Shown: positions 1 through 8,306 of the stretch, piece after piece
Numbering within the stretch: the first letter of the stretch is position 1
Layout of the letters: the number at the start of each line of letters is the position of its first letter
Made by a program: the position numbers and the translations under genes
Source: Bradyrhizobium nitroreducens
Lineage (GTDB): Bacteria > Pseudomonadota > Alphaproteobacteria > Rhizobiales > Xanthobacteraceae
NCBI RefSeq assembly: GCF_002776695.1
Contig: NZ_LFJC01000003.1
Location: 6,983,982 to 7,047,981 of the forward strand
DNA length: 64,000 nt
Reading direction: 5' to 3'
The notes under the pieces: generated by a model
Told to the model about the DNA's origin: nothing
The model's input: only the letters and a program-made list of their open reading frames with translations
The model's database searches: none

Positions 1-1018
1 GTGTTCCAAGGAGAGACCAGATGAACGTGCATAAGAATGCGCCTTTGACGCCCAAAGGTCGAGAGGCGATGGTGCGAAGCGTGGTCGAGGGTGGGTTGAG
101 CCAGGCCGGCGCGGCTGACCTTTTCAACACGACGCCGAAGACCGTCGCCAAATGGGTCAAGCGCTTCCGCGCAGAAGGTGTGGATGGCTTGCTCGACCGC
201 TCGTCGCGACCTCATTCATCGCCGAGCCAAACCCCGCCAGCCACGTGCACCGCGATCGAAGCCTTGCGCCGGCAGCGCCACACCGGCAAGCAGATCGCAG
301 CCGAAGTCGAGGTCTCGCCGGCTACCGTCAGCCGCGTCCTACGCCGCCTGGGATTGAACCGGATACGCGATCTGGAGCCGGCCGAGCCGGAGCGCCGCTA
401 TGAGCGCGAGAACGCCGGCGAGATCATTCACATCGACATCAAAAAGCTCGGGCGTTTCCAGCGTATCGGCCACCGTATCACCGGCGATCCGAGTGCTCCG
501 AACAAGAGCCGCGGCGCCGGCCGGGATTTCGTCCATGTCTGTATCGACGACCATTCCCGCGTCGCCTTCCCCGAGATCAAGCCCGACGAGACGGCGGCCA
601 GCGCTGTTCCCTTCCTCAAGGCGGCTGTGGCCTATTACAAAAGCCTCGGCGTCACCGTCACGCGTGTCATGACCGACAATGGCAGCTGCTATCAGTCGTT
701 TGCCTTCCGCGACGCTTGTCGAGACCTCGGCATCAAACACATCCGGACAAAGCCTTACACGCCCAGAACAAACGGCAAGGCCGAGCGCTTCATCCAGACT
801 GCACTTCGGGAATGGGCTTACGCCAAAGCCTACCCCACTTCGGATCGACGCGCCGAAGAGCTACCGATCTGGCTGCATCAATACAACTGGCACCGGCCCC
901 ACGGTGGTATAGACTCACAAACGCCGATCAGCAGACTTGGGCTGACCAAGGACAACCTCTTGAGGCTCCACATCTAGGGCATAGGCGTCCGGGCGAAGGT
1001 TTGGTTCTCGTCGTACAA
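1..1018 (+). mobile_element. IS481-family insertion sequence, left end outside window
   Basis: The element carries one full transposase gene and runs off the left window edge, so its left inverted repeat cannot be seen. The right end is inferred near 1018, where the sequence reads ...gtcgtaca. The complement starts TGTACGACGAG, consistent with IS481-family ends that begin TGT. To the right the sequence becomes the 3' end of a minus-strand polysaccharide polymerase gene. The exact right boundary is uncertain by tens of bases. Confidence 0.7.
21..977 (+). CDS. IS481 family transposase
   Basis: 318 residues, the usual length for the family. An N-terminal helix-turn-helix half (about residues 10-110, with NTTPKTVAKWVKRF and a second HTH around SPATVSRVLRRLG) is followed by an rve integrase core. 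The DDE triad is visible as HIDIKKLG (first D), MTDNGSCY (second D) and GKAERFIQT (E). The C-terminal YNWHRPHGG motif is typical of IS481 and IS3-like integrases. The ATG is preceded by AAGGAGAG about 8 bases upstream. No frameshift or stop is seen, so the enzyme may be active. Confidence 0.95.
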   Translation: MNVHKNAPLTPKGREAMVRSVVEGGLSQAGAADLFNTTPKTVAKWVKRFRAEGVDGLLDRSSRPHSSPSQTPPATCTAIEALRRQRHTGKQIAAEVEVSPATVSRVLRRLGLNRIRDLEPAEPERRYERENAGEIIHIDIKKLGRFQRIGHRITGDPSAPNKSRGAGRDFVHVCIDDHSRVAFPEIKPDETAASAVPFLKAAVAYYKSLGVTVTRVMTDNGSCYQSFAFRDACRDLGIKHIRTKPYTPRTNGKAERFIQTALREWAYAKAYPTSDRRAEELPIWLHQYNWHRPHGGIDSQTPISRLGLTKDNLLRLHI

Positions 1019-2336
1019 GCATTGCGAGTAGTAGGCCCACGGCTAGGCAGTACAGCGTACCTTGGGTAACTTGGGAGAGCTGGCTATTGAAAAGTGATCC
1101 CAAGACGTTCTGAAGCACTACTGCTTGTCCCAGCACTTGAGGAACACTGGTGCCCCAAAAAAGAACGAGGTGTGCTGTCCACATACTCATGAGAAGGGCC
1201 CCCCCGAGAAGCCCGGCTTGTATAGCGATGGCAAGAAACTGATTATGAGGGTCGGGAACCGCCTCACCATAAGGCGAGGGTCTGTCCGCTTCAACAGAAG
1301 CATACAACGATTTGGTGCTTCCGGCCCCATGCCCAAGGATGGGCGATTGCCAGATGAATTCAACTGCCTTGCTCCAGAAGTCGAGCCGACTTGCAGTCGA
1401 CATTGTGGGTTTTCCGGAGAGGACGACCTCCGCTCTCTCCGCGCTGATGGTTCCAAGGGACTCAATTTCTTTGGTCTTAGGAGACACGGTTGTTGGCTTG
1501 TGGGGAGGGGAGGGTGTCTGCGTCGCGCCGAGCTTTGTAGTCTCAGACGATTCAGCTTTCAGGGCACGCAGGTCGGTGCTGATCTCTTTAACTCGACGCT
1601 GAGCTTCGCTAGAAAAGCTCACCGCGAGCCCCGCAACGAGGCATAATGGAATTGCTACGGCGACGCGAATTTGCCACCCGTCGATGTATGCCAAGAGTCG
1701 TATGGCTAAAGCCAGAGCGATTAGCACGCCTGTCTTAGATAGGGTGATCAGGAAAACATCAGCGAAAAGAGCGACGGCAACAACGCCAGCGCAAACTGCT
1801 GTCAAATTCTGCTTTGCTCGCAAGAGTTGAACTGAATATATTCCTAAGCCAAAAGCACATAGTGAGAAACAGGTACTTTGAACGGCATTGTCCTTCACAG
1901 GTACTCCAGGGCCCTTGAACCAACCCCAAGGACCTGAACCCCACGAGAGTGAGGCAATAGATAGCACAAGTAAGACCATACAAGCCGCAGCGAAGCCATA
2001 TGCGATGTGCATCGCTTGCCGCTGGCTGTATGTGCCTGCCATGACAATGGGAATTAGCAAAAGCTTGGCGTAGTGCGATACCCCACCCGGTCCGAACGGC
2101 TGAGGTGACCAAAGCATACTGATGGCAAGGAGGGCGAACAACGATATAGGGAGTGTCGCAGCCGGAAATCGCAATATGTGACGCCAATCTTCTTGGCTGG
2201 CCGAAAACAGGCTGAATACAGCTAAAAGGGTCAATGCGATTGCGGTGCCAGTCGTTGTTATGGGAAGCATAAAGGCTGTCAGGATAGCACTAGATTGGCG
2301 GCCTCTCTCTACGATCAGGAATATCCGCTTATCCAT
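915..2336 (-). CDS. O-antigen ligase/Wzy-like polymerase, 3' end fused to IS481 sequence
   Basis: A 473-residue multi-pass membrane protein. Repeated hydrophobic segments span about residues 15-250. A large hydrophilic Thr/Pro/Lys-rich loop (about 250-310) precedes the WzyC-type signature SPILGHGAGSTKS and PDPHNQFLAIAIQAG. Proteins of this fold polymerise or ligate lipid-linked repeat units on the periplasmic face. The last roughly 30 residues (from about LVRREPNLRPDAY on) are encoded by the right end of the neighbouring IS481 element, which also supplies the stop codon. The last membrane helix looks complete, so the gene may still work. It is A+T richer than the flanks, like the EPS core near 11-20 kb. 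Confidence 0.8.
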   Translation of the reverse strand: MDKRIFLIVERGRQSSAILTAFMLPITTTGTAIALTLLAVFSLFSASQEDWRHILRFPAATLPISLFALLAISMLWSPQPFGPGGVSHYAKLLLIPIVMAGTYSQRQAMHIAYGFAAACMVLLVLSIASLSWGSGPWGWFKGPGVPVKDNAVQSTCFSLCAFGLGIYSVQLLRAKQNLTAVCAGVVAVALFADVFLITLSKTGVLIALALAIRLLAYIDGWQIRVAVAIPLCLVAGLAVSFSSEAQRRVKEISTDLRALKAESSETTKLGATQTPSPPHKPTTVSPKTKEIESLGTISAERAEVVLSGKPTMSTASRLDFWSKAVEFIWQSPILGHGAGSTKSLYASVEADRPSPYGEAVPDPHNQFLAIAIQAGLLGGALLMSMWTAHLVLFWGTSVPQVLGQAVVLQNVLGSLFNSQLSQVTQGTLYCLAVGLLLAMLVRREPNLRPDAYALDVEPQEVVLGQPKSADRRL

Positions 2337-2558
2337 CGTTGCGCCTGCATAGCTTTCTATGTCGAATTTACAAGGTGAGGAGCATCCTTGCAGTAGGGAG
2401 TCAAGACGTCATCTTGGAACTCGTTGGTGCACAGGAGGATTGGCACGATCGGCTCTCGATGCTCGGCTGACTTGGCAGGTTAAATGCGTCATAGTCCGAA
2501 ACGTACGCTGTCCGGCTCCCGCCCGGAGGGGGCCATTTGCGAACTGAGGTGAGCAAGG

Positions 2559-2786
2559 ATGGACTGGTTGATAGCGCTTTTTGCGATCTTCCTGTTCGCA
2601 GGTGGGCACGACCGAAGCGCGTTCTGGCTGATGACTCTCGCTGTAATTGTAGGGATCGGCAGTGTCGTACTGCGCCTTCGCAGCGACTACTCTAATTTCC
2701 AATCGTGGCTTCCACCCAAGCTGGTCATCGTTGCAGTCTTGGCAAGCGCGGCGCTGTGGCTAGGTGCCCGAGCTGCAATGTTCTGA
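2559..2786 (+). CDS. Small three-helix membrane protein of unknown function
   Basis: 75 residues with three predicted membrane segments: LIALFAIFLFAGG (about 4-16), FWLMTLAVIVGIGSVVL (about 22-38) and a C-terminal one from LVIVAVLASAAL on. A GAGGTGAG Shine-Dalgarno lies just upstream of the ATG, supporting the start. It does not resemble a family I can name. It lies between the polymerase fragment and the IS66 remnant, so it may be a leftover of the EPS locus edge. Confidence 0.6.
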   Translation: MDWLIALFAIFLFAGGHDRSAFWLMTLAVIVGIGSVVLRLRSDYSNFQSWLPPKLVIVAVLASAALWLGARAAMF

Positions 2787-2895
2787 ACCGTGCTTCTACG
2801 CGCTAGCCTTCTGCTTCTTCATCTCCCATGAGATCTTAGTATCCGTCCGGTGAAGGCCGCCTTGCCGAATGAGGCGTGTTGTTGAGAATTGTCCT

Positions 2896-3303
2896 TATGG
2901 ACAGTGATAGGCGCAGTGCCCAAGTCGAACGGCTTGAGGTGGTGGACACGGGCCGGCGGCGGCGCTGGTCCGAGGACGAGAAGCTCAAGATCGTCCTGGA
3001 GAGCTTATAGGCACCGCGCCAAGTTGCGGCAACAGCGCGGCGCTATGGTGTTTCACGCTCATTGCTGCTGCGATGGCGACGGTCGTTTCTGCCTGAGAAG
3101 GATACTGCTCATCAAGCTGGCTTCGTACCGGCGATGGTGGTCGCGGAAGCAGGGCCGGCGCCTTGTCCGATCGCGCCGGTCAGCAGCGGCGGGTCGATCG
3201 AGATCGAGTTTTTTGCCGGGCTCGGATGCGGATCACGGGCACGGTCGACGCGGCGACGCTGAAGGCAGCGGTTGCGGCACTGGCAGATGGACGGCCGCGG
3301 TGA
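2896..3303 (+). pseudogene. tnpA: IS66 tnpA-like gene, broken by a stop and a frameshift
   Basis: From ATG 2896 the frame reads a typical IS66 OrfA N-terminus (RRRRWSEDEKLKIVLESL). It then meets an in-frame TAG at 3007-3009 and continues as APRQVAATARRYGVSRSLLL, the helix-turn-helix part. After about 3215 the homologous C-terminus (RMRITGTVDAATLKAAVAAL) is in another frame, so a frameshift is present too. The ending TGA at 3301-3303 overlaps the GTG of tnpB. The two lesions make it a non-functional remnant. Confidence 0.8.
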
Positions 3304-3647
3304 TCCCCATTGCGTCGGGGGTGCTGGTGTGGATTGCGACCGGCCACACTGATATGCGTCGCGGCATGAACTCGCTGGCCTTGCTGGTGCAGGAAGCCTT
3401 CAAGCGAGATCCGCACGGCGGCGATCTCTATGTCTTCCGAGGCAAGAGTGGCAAGCTGATCAAGATCCTCTGGCACGATGGGCTCGGGATGTCGCTCTAC
3501 GCCAAGCGGCTTGAGCGCGGCCACTTCCTGTGGCCGTCGCCGGCTTATGGCGTGGTGACGATCACAACAGCCCAGCTTGGCTACCTGCTGGAGGGCATCG
3601 ACTGGCGGATGCCGCAACATACCTGGCGACCGCAGGCGGCGGGCTGA
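3300..3647 (+). CDS. tnpB: IS66 family accessory protein TnpB
   Basis: 115 residues, the usual TnpB size (IS66 Orf2). Recognisable family blocks are GVLVWIATGHTDMRRG near the N-terminus, YVFRGKSGKLIKILWHDG in the middle, and LERGHFLWPSP and YLLEGIDWR towards the end. The start is taken as GTG 3300, which overlaps the tnpA stop, the normal coupling in IS66. The frame is intact, but its partner genes are broken, so it is unlikely to support transposition by itself. Confidence 0.85.
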   Translation: MIPIASGVLVWIATGHTDMRRGMNSLALLVQEAFKRDPHGGDLYVFRGKSGKLIKILWHDGLGMSLYAKRLERGHFLWPSPAYGVVTITTAQLGYLLEGIDWRMPQHTWRPQAAG

Positions 3648-3720
3648 TCGCTGGGATTTGAATCGGTGGCACGATCGGCGGTTCGGACAGAGATCGCGTC
3701 TTGTGATTCTCTGGTCGGCG

Positions 3721-3873
3721 ATGAGCGCCGATGATTCTCTTCCCGACAATGTGACCACGCTGCAGGCGATGCTGCGCGCCGAGCGCGCGGCCCGGTTGGC
3801 TGAATGCATCACTCCCCCGAGTATTAAGCACCTAAAAAGCCACGGATTATATGTATTGCCGGAGCGCGACTAA
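3721..3873 (+). pseudogene. tnpC: IS66 transposase TnpC, N-terminal fragment
   Basis: From ATG 3721 the first 28 codons (MSADDSLPDNVTTLQAML, then RAERAARLAE) match the start expected of an IS66 TnpC. After about 3804 the frame continues for 22 codons of unrelated A+T-rich sequence to a TAA. The whole DDE catalytic part is missing. The junction marks either a deletion or the arrival of the EPS DNA next to the element. Confidence 0.7.
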
Positions 3874-4030
3874 CTCGCCACGATCGAATTTGAAGTATCA
3901 TGATATGAGGAACTGCGTAGCCGCTAGTTGACATTAACTTTGACGACGATTTGCTAGCCGCCTCGCTACAAACGCGATATCCCTACAGTTAGTGATCGAG
4001 CTAGAATTGACTGCCCCCCTGAGGAATTAG
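3874..4030 (+). promoter_or_regulatory. A+T-rich upstream region of gmd
   Basis: 157 bases with no ORF, clearly A+T richer than the IS66 remnant on the left. It must hold the promoter of gmd unless transcription enters from the IS. A GAGGA Shine-Dalgarno at 4021-4025 lies 5 bases before the gmd ATG. I cannot assign -35/-10 boxes with confidence. Confidence 0.4.
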
Positions 4031-5122
4031 ATGACGAAGAAGCGCGCATTAATTACCGGAGTTACCGGACAAGACGGCGCCTATTTGGCCGAACTTCTTT
4101 TGCAGAAGGGATATGAGGTCCACGGCATCAAGCGCCGAACCTCGCTCTTCAACACCGATCGCATCGACCATCTGTATCTCGATCCCCACGAGCCCGATCC
4201 GCCCTTCCGCCTTCACTACGGCGATTTGACGGACTCCTCGAGCTTGATCCGGATTGTCGGCCAGGTCCAGCCAGACGAGATCTACAATCTCGCGGCGCAG
4301 AGCCATGTCGCCGTTTCGTTCGAGGAGCCGGAGTACACTGCAAACTCCGACGCCCTTGGCGCGTTGCGCATCCTTGAAGCTATCCGCATCACCCGCTTGG
4401 AAAAGAAGACCCGCTTCTACCAGGCCTCGACCTCTGAGCTCTACGGCCTGGTCCAAGAGATCCCCCAAAAGGAAACCACGCCGTTTTATCCCCGCTCGCC
4501 GTACGCCGTTGCAAAGCTTTACGCCTACTGGATTACGGTCAACTACCGCGAAGCTTATGACATGTATGCCTGCAACGGCATTCTCTTCAACCACGAGTCT
4601 CCGGTTCGTGGCGAAACCTTCGTGACCCGAAAGATCACGCGCGCTCTGGCGCGCATCCATTTGGGCCTTCAGGAACGACTTTACCTCGGCAATCTCGATG
4701 CCTTGCGCGATTGGGGACACGCGCGTGACTATGTCGAAATGCAATGGCTGATGCTGCAACAAGACGAGCCGGAGGATTTCGTGATTGCTACCGGCGTGCA
4801 GCACTCTGTCCGGGATTTTGTGAATGTCGCAGCGAATGAAGTCGGCATGACTGTTCGTTGGGAGGGAAGCGGCGTCGACGAAAAGGGATATGACGCCAAG
4901 TCCGGGAAGTGCATCGTTTCGGTCGATCCGCGCTATTTCCGCCCCACCGAAGTCGCGACGCTTCTTGGTGATCCGTCGAAGGCCAAGCAGAAACTCGGCT
5001 GGGAGCCCAAGACATCGTTCGAAAGCCTGGTTCGAGAAATGATGAAAGAAGATCTCGAATCCGCAAAACGGGATGAGCTCATCAAGCAGCACGGCTTCAG
5101 ATATTATCCGCGCCACGAGTGA
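4031..5122 (+). CDS. gmd: GDP-mannose 4,6-dehydratase
   Basis: 363 residues, normal for Gmd. The enzyme turns GDP-D-mannose into GDP-4-keto-6-deoxy-D-mannose, the precursor of GDP-L-fucose, in the cytoplasm. It is a short-chain dehydrogenase fold: the NADP-binding glycine motif GVTGQDGAYL sits near residue 10, and GIKRRTSLFNTDRI is the family-typical segment that contacts the cofactor phosphate. Also present are STSELYG (catalytic Thr/Glu region), the YxxxK pair in SPYAVAKLYAYW and FNHESPVRGETFVTRKI. The start is fixed by the GAGGA site. GDP-fucose synthase lies about 1.4 kb downstream on the other strand, so the pathway is complete here. Confidence 0.96.
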   Translation: MTKKRALITGVTGQDGAYLAELLLQKGYEVHGIKRRTSLFNTDRIDHLYLDPHEPDPPFRLHYGDLTDSSSLIRIVGQVQPDEIYNLAAQSHVAVSFEEPEYTANSDALGALRILEAIRITRLEKKTRFYQASTSELYGLVQEIPQKETTPFYPRSPYAVAKLYAYWITVNYREAYDMYACNGILFNHESPVRGETFVTRKITRALARIHLGLQERLYLGNLDALRDWGHARDYVEMQWLMLQQDEPEDFVIATGVQHSVRDFVNVAANEVGMTVRWEGSGVDEKGYDAKSGKCIVSVDPRYFRPTEVATLLGDPSKAKQKLGWEPKTSFESLVREMMKEDLESAKRDELIKQHGFRYYPRHE

Positions 5123-5146
5123 ACGGCGGCAAGCGTAAGAACAGGA

Positions 5147-5179
5147 GGGCGGGAAGCAGAAATGCTCTCCTGCCCTTTT
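5147..5179 (+). terminator. Rho-independent terminator after gmd
   Basis: A hairpin with a GAAA tetraloop (5159-5162). AGCA (5055-5058 offset, i.e. 5155-5158) pairs with TGCT (5163-5166). After one mismatch GGG (5151-5153) pairs with TCC (5168-5170). After a bulged T, GGGC (5147-5150) pairs with GCCC (5172-5175). A TTTT run follows at 5176-5179. It lies between convergent gmd and the glycosyltransferase gene ending at 5213. Confidence 0.7.
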
Positions 5180-5212
5180 CAATTTACGACGTGTTGCGCC
5201 GACTGCTGATCA

Positions 5213-6502
5213 TCACGGCTGGGGAACGACATCCTTCACTGGAATTGAGACGGGTGTAGGCGACAAAGCGGGCTTTGGCACCTTCAGGGCTGCCATGTCT
5301 TCGATCCAGCGCCGGACGATCGTTCGACGATCCCAACGCTCGACGGAGCGCCTTCGCCCCTCAGCACCCAGCTTTTCGCAAAGCGCGGGGTCCTTACTTA
5401 GGCTCTCAATTGCTGCGGCGAGCGCCGGTGTATCGCCTGGGGGAATGACCAGCCCAGCACCTTCAACTTCAGCGGCAAGGCCGGTGCCTTGGCTCGCCAT
5501 GGCAATGACCGGTCGCCCGGATGCGAGAACCGCCCCGAGCTTTGAGGGCAGCACCAGATCGGCGGCCTCTGCCTTCTGAGGAATGAGATGAAAATCGGCC
5601 GTCGCCATCAATTCATTGAAGCTCTCGGCAGGCTGCAAGCCCAGGAAATGGACTCTCGAACGGCCGGCCGCCATTTCGATCAGCTTTGACTTGTGAGGGC
5701 CCTCTCCCGCGAGGATGAAATGAATGTCGGGGCGCCTCTCTTCCAAGGCGGCAGCCGCATCGATTGCAAGGTCCAGCCCCTGCTTGTTCGACATCGTGCC
5801 TGAGTAGAGCCCGACAATCGCGGTGTCGGGAATGCCGAGCTCCTGGCGATATGTGGTCTGCCTGGAGGCAGGATAGATCGCGGCCGTATCGATCCAGTTT
5901 CTCACCTCGGTTATGCGCTCTGCGTCCAGCCCCTTGCCGCGCAGGCGATCGACCATCTGCGGGGAGATTGATGAAACCCTGTCAAAGGAGCGAAGAATAG
6001 CCGCTTCCGTCTTCAGCATCACCGTCCGCAGCTTCTCGTTCTGGAGCAAGCCCAGATCGAAAGCCGCATCGACTTCGAAGTCCTGCACATGGAGCCAAGA
6101 CTGCGCGCCAATCCGCCGCGCAACGAAGGAGACCAATGCAGCGGACATCAACGAAGGGGCGACGGAGAGCATGATGTCGGGACGCCAGCTGAGGGCCTCC
6201 TTCACGACTGGCAGCATGCTGCTCAATGCAAAGGATGCGTGATGAACCAAACGCTTCCCGCCCGATGGCTGCGCAGGCACATAGATCGGCGTGCGCGTAA
6301 CGCGGACGCCATTGATACCCGTTGCCCTGAAATAAGACGCACCAAATCCATGCGGGATCTTCCAGGCGGGATAATAGGGCGGAGCAGTGATCACCCGCAC
6401 TTCGTGACCTTCGTCGACGAGGCTCTCGCACAGCTCCGTATTGTACTTCGCTACGCCAATGAGATCGGGCGCATAATTGATGCCGACCAGCAGAATACGC
6501 AT
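5213..6502 (-). CDS. WcaI-like family 4 glycosyltransferase
   Basis: About 429 residues, a GT-B fold enzyme that adds a sugar from a nucleotide donor to the growing lipid-linked EPS unit at the inner membrane. The N-terminal signature MRILLVGINYAPDLIGVAKY and the motif VITAPPYYPAWKI are those of the WcaI group (colanic acid fucosyltransferase-type). The C-terminal half holds GLYSGTMSNKQGLD, the donor-binding FILAGEGPHK and LPSKLGAVLASGRPVIA. ATG 6502 is preferred over the adjacent TTG at 6505. It is 60 bases downstream of fcl on the same strand, which suggests co-transcription and a fucosyl transfer role. The donor is inferred, not shown. Confidence 0.85.
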   Translation of the reverse strand: MRILLVGINYAPDLIGVAKYNTELCESLVDEGHEVRVITAPPYYPAWKIPHGFGASYFRATGINGVRVTRTPIYVPAQPSGGKRLVHHASFALSSMLPVVKEALSWRPDIMLSVAPSLMSAALVSFVARRIGAQSWLHVQDFEVDAAFDLGLLQNEKLRTVMLKTEAAILRSFDRVSSISPQMVDRLRGKGLDAERITEVRNWIDTAAIYPASRQTTYRQELGIPDTAIVGLYSGTMSNKQGLDLAIDAAAALEERRPDIHFILAGEGPHKSKLIEMAAGRSRVHFLGLQPAESFNELMATADFHLIPQKAEAADLVLPSKLGAVLASGRPVIAMASQGTGLAAEVEGAGLVIPPGDTPALAAAIESLSKDPALCEKLGAEGRRRSVERWDRRTIVRRWIEDMAALKVPKPALSPTPVSIPVKDVVPQP

Positions 6503-6562
6503 CAATGGAATCCAAGTTGCTATTCAAGATCAAAAATTTGTTCAATCGAAGTCGTGAGCAGC

Positions 6563-7537
6563 TCAGCTCGCCCGGCTAACCTCCAGATGACGGCCATGGC
6601 CCTGAAGGAAGTCGTCATACGCCGAGGCGAGTCCTGCCCGAAGCGAGGTGGTGGCGCGCCAGCCGAGCGCTCGAAGACGCGAACTATCCAGCAGCTTGCG
6701 CGGCGTCCCATCCGGCTTGGACGTGTCGAAGATCAACTTGCCTTCGTACCCGACAACATCCGCTACGGCCGCAGCGAAGTCTGCGATCGAAACCTCATCG
6801 CCACTGCCGACGTTTATCGGCAGATCACTCGAATAATTCTTCAGAAGGAAAACACAGGCATCCGCAAAATCCTCGACGCTGAGAAATTCGCGGAGCGGCG
6901 TGCCCGTGCCCCACACGGTGACTGTCGGCGCCTTGGCAAGCTTGGCTTCGTGGAAGCGACGGATCAGTGCAGCCGGCACATGACTATGATCCGGATGATA
7001 ATTGTCACCGCGGCCGTAGAGATTGGTCGGCATGGCCGAGATGAAATCATCGCCGTATTGCCGGCGATACGCCTGGCACATCTTGAGGCCGGCAATCTTG
7101 GCGATGGCGTACCATTCGTTGGTGGGCTCAAGCGGCCCCGTCAGCAATTCGCTTTCGGCCATCGGCTGCTTGGCGTGCTTGGGATAGATGCAGGACGAGC
7201 CGAGAAACAGCAGACGCTGCACGCCAACTGCGTGACTTGCGCGGATCACGCTCAATTCCAACGCAAGGTTGTCGCAGAGAAAATCGACCGGGAAATTGTT
7301 GTTGGCTGCAATGCCGCCGACCTTTGCAGCGGCGTGAACCACGACCTCGGGACGATTGGCCTCGAGCCATTTCAGCGTGGGCTCTTCTTTCGTGAGGTCC
7401 ACCTCGCGCCGATCGGCCGTCAGCACGGTGCAGTTCTCTGACGCAAGCCTACGGACGACAGCCGATCCGACCATGCCCCGGTGCCCCGCGACAAAGACAC
7501 GCTTGCCCGTGAGATCGTAGGTTGAAACCCCTGTCAT
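6563..7537 (-). CDS. fcl: GDP-L-fucose synthase
   Basis: 324 residues from the chosen ATG. A TTG start 24 codons upstream is open but would add a non-conserved leader. The enzyme epimerises at C3/C5 and reduces GDP-4-keto-6-deoxymannose to GDP-L-fucose using NADPH. Visible are the Rossmann motif VFVAGHRGMVGSAVVRRL, the catalytic Ser region FLGSSCIYPKHAKQPM, the Y-x3-K pair in NEWYAIAKIAGLKMCQAYR, and PTNLYGRGDNYHPDHSHVPA, all typical of Fcl/WcaG. With gmd it completes GDP-fucose synthesis. Confidence 0.95.
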   Translation of the reverse strand: MTGVSTYDLTGKRVFVAGHRGMVGSAVVRRLASENCTVLTADRREVDLTKEEPTLKWLEANRPEVVVHAAAKVGGIAANNNFPVDFLCDNLALELSVIRASHAVGVQRLLFLGSSCIYPKHAKQPMAESELLTGPLEPTNEWYAIAKIAGLKMCQAYRRQYGDDFISAMPTNLYGRGDNYHPDHSHVPAALIRRFHEAKLAKAPTVTVWGTGTPLREFLSVEDFADACVFLLKNYSSDLPINVGSGDEVSIADFAAAVADVVGYEGKLIFDTSKPDGTPRKLLDSSRLRALGWRATTSLRAGLASAYDDFLQGHGRHLEVSRAS

Positions 7538-7823
7538 CGCATCCTCTACAAGCGTCGGTTCGCCGGGATCATCACCTCTGTGAGTTCCAGCCACCGCCGC
7601 GTCACGCAATCACGCTGCCGATGCAGCCCCGCCAAACAGCTAACACAATCTTCACCATGCGACAGCCTGTTCCGACCAGGCAAAGATATTCATGGTGAAC
7701 CTGCGCCGCGCGCACAAATGGTCGGCACACGATGAAACAAAAACGAGCAAGGCAGCCGCATCGGCCATGCGGCTGCCCTGGAAGATCGTTGAAAGCGGCA
7801 GCCGCCGCTTGGTTAGCTCGAGC

Positions 7824-8096
7824 TCAGTATGCCCGGCGCAGGATAGGACCGACAGGCGCGCAGACCCGGTCCATGTACCAGCCATAGGGCGTCTCGACCC
7901 GCACCAGCGGGCAACGGCGCCACGGCGCGTAGCGATAGGGATAGGGCTGCGCCCAGAACGTCACCGGCGTCGCCTGGCTTTGGCCCGTGAGCAGGGCAGC
8001 CGGTGCGGGCATCTGCATCGCGGCGTTCGCTCCGCTCGCTGCGCAGAACGTAGCAGTCGCGGCCAAAAGGCCTGCTCGCATCAACGTCTTAAACAT
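7824..8096 (-). CDS. Small secreted protein, function unknown
   Basis: 90 residues with a clear signal peptide: MFKTLMRAG, then a hydrophobic stretch LLAATATFCAAS and a cleavage site near ANA-A at residue 26. The mature part is rich in Tyr, Trp, Pro and Arg and has four Cys in total counting the leader. An AAGGAGC-like Shine-Dalgarno (complement of 'gctccttgc' at 8104-8112) precedes the ATG. Short secreted proteins of this kind are common in Bradyrhizobium; no function can be assigned. Confidence 0.75.
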   Translation of the reverse strand: MFKTLMRAGLLAATATFCAASGANAAMQMPAPAALLTGQSQATPVTFWAQPYPYRYAPWRRCPLVRVETPYGWYMDRVCAPVGPILRRAY

Positions 8097-8306
8097 CCAA
8101 AATAGCTCCTTGCCCCTTGCGGAGTTGATCCCCCACCGTGCGCGTCAGATCCCAGCCGACCGACGTCACCGGATCGCAAGACCACTCCGCGACCAGCCCA
8201 AATAGTGAACCGAACTTTACCAAGGCCACCGGCGCGAATGCAACCGATGCAGGGGCCCCCGAAGGGCCTTTGGGACGATATGGCGCGCAAGTGTGGCTTC
8301 TTGGTC

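Larger units (their letters stand above)
2890..3804 (+). mobile_element. Decayed, 3'-truncated IS66-family element
   Basis: The element carries tnpA (broken), an intact-looking tnpB and only the first 28 codons of tnpC, in the canonical IS66 order. IS66-like similarity ends abruptly near 3804. There the sequence changes from GC-rich to visibly A+T-rich, and most of tnpC and the right inverted repeat are missing. I could not place the left inverted repeat with confidence. Confidence 0.8.

Noticed and set aside
2359..2547. 62-codon plus ORF and an overlapping frame with VILELVGAQEDWHDRL
   Set aside because: The second frame is protein-like but only 29 codons long with no good ribosome-binding site; not enough support.
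4049..5182. Long minus-strand ORF opposite gmd
   Set aside because: It is a frame shadow of the clear gmd gene and has no recognisable motif or ribosome-binding site.
6089..7441. 450-codon plus-strand ORF over the glycosyltransferase and fcl
   Set aside because: Shadow of two clear minus-strand genes.
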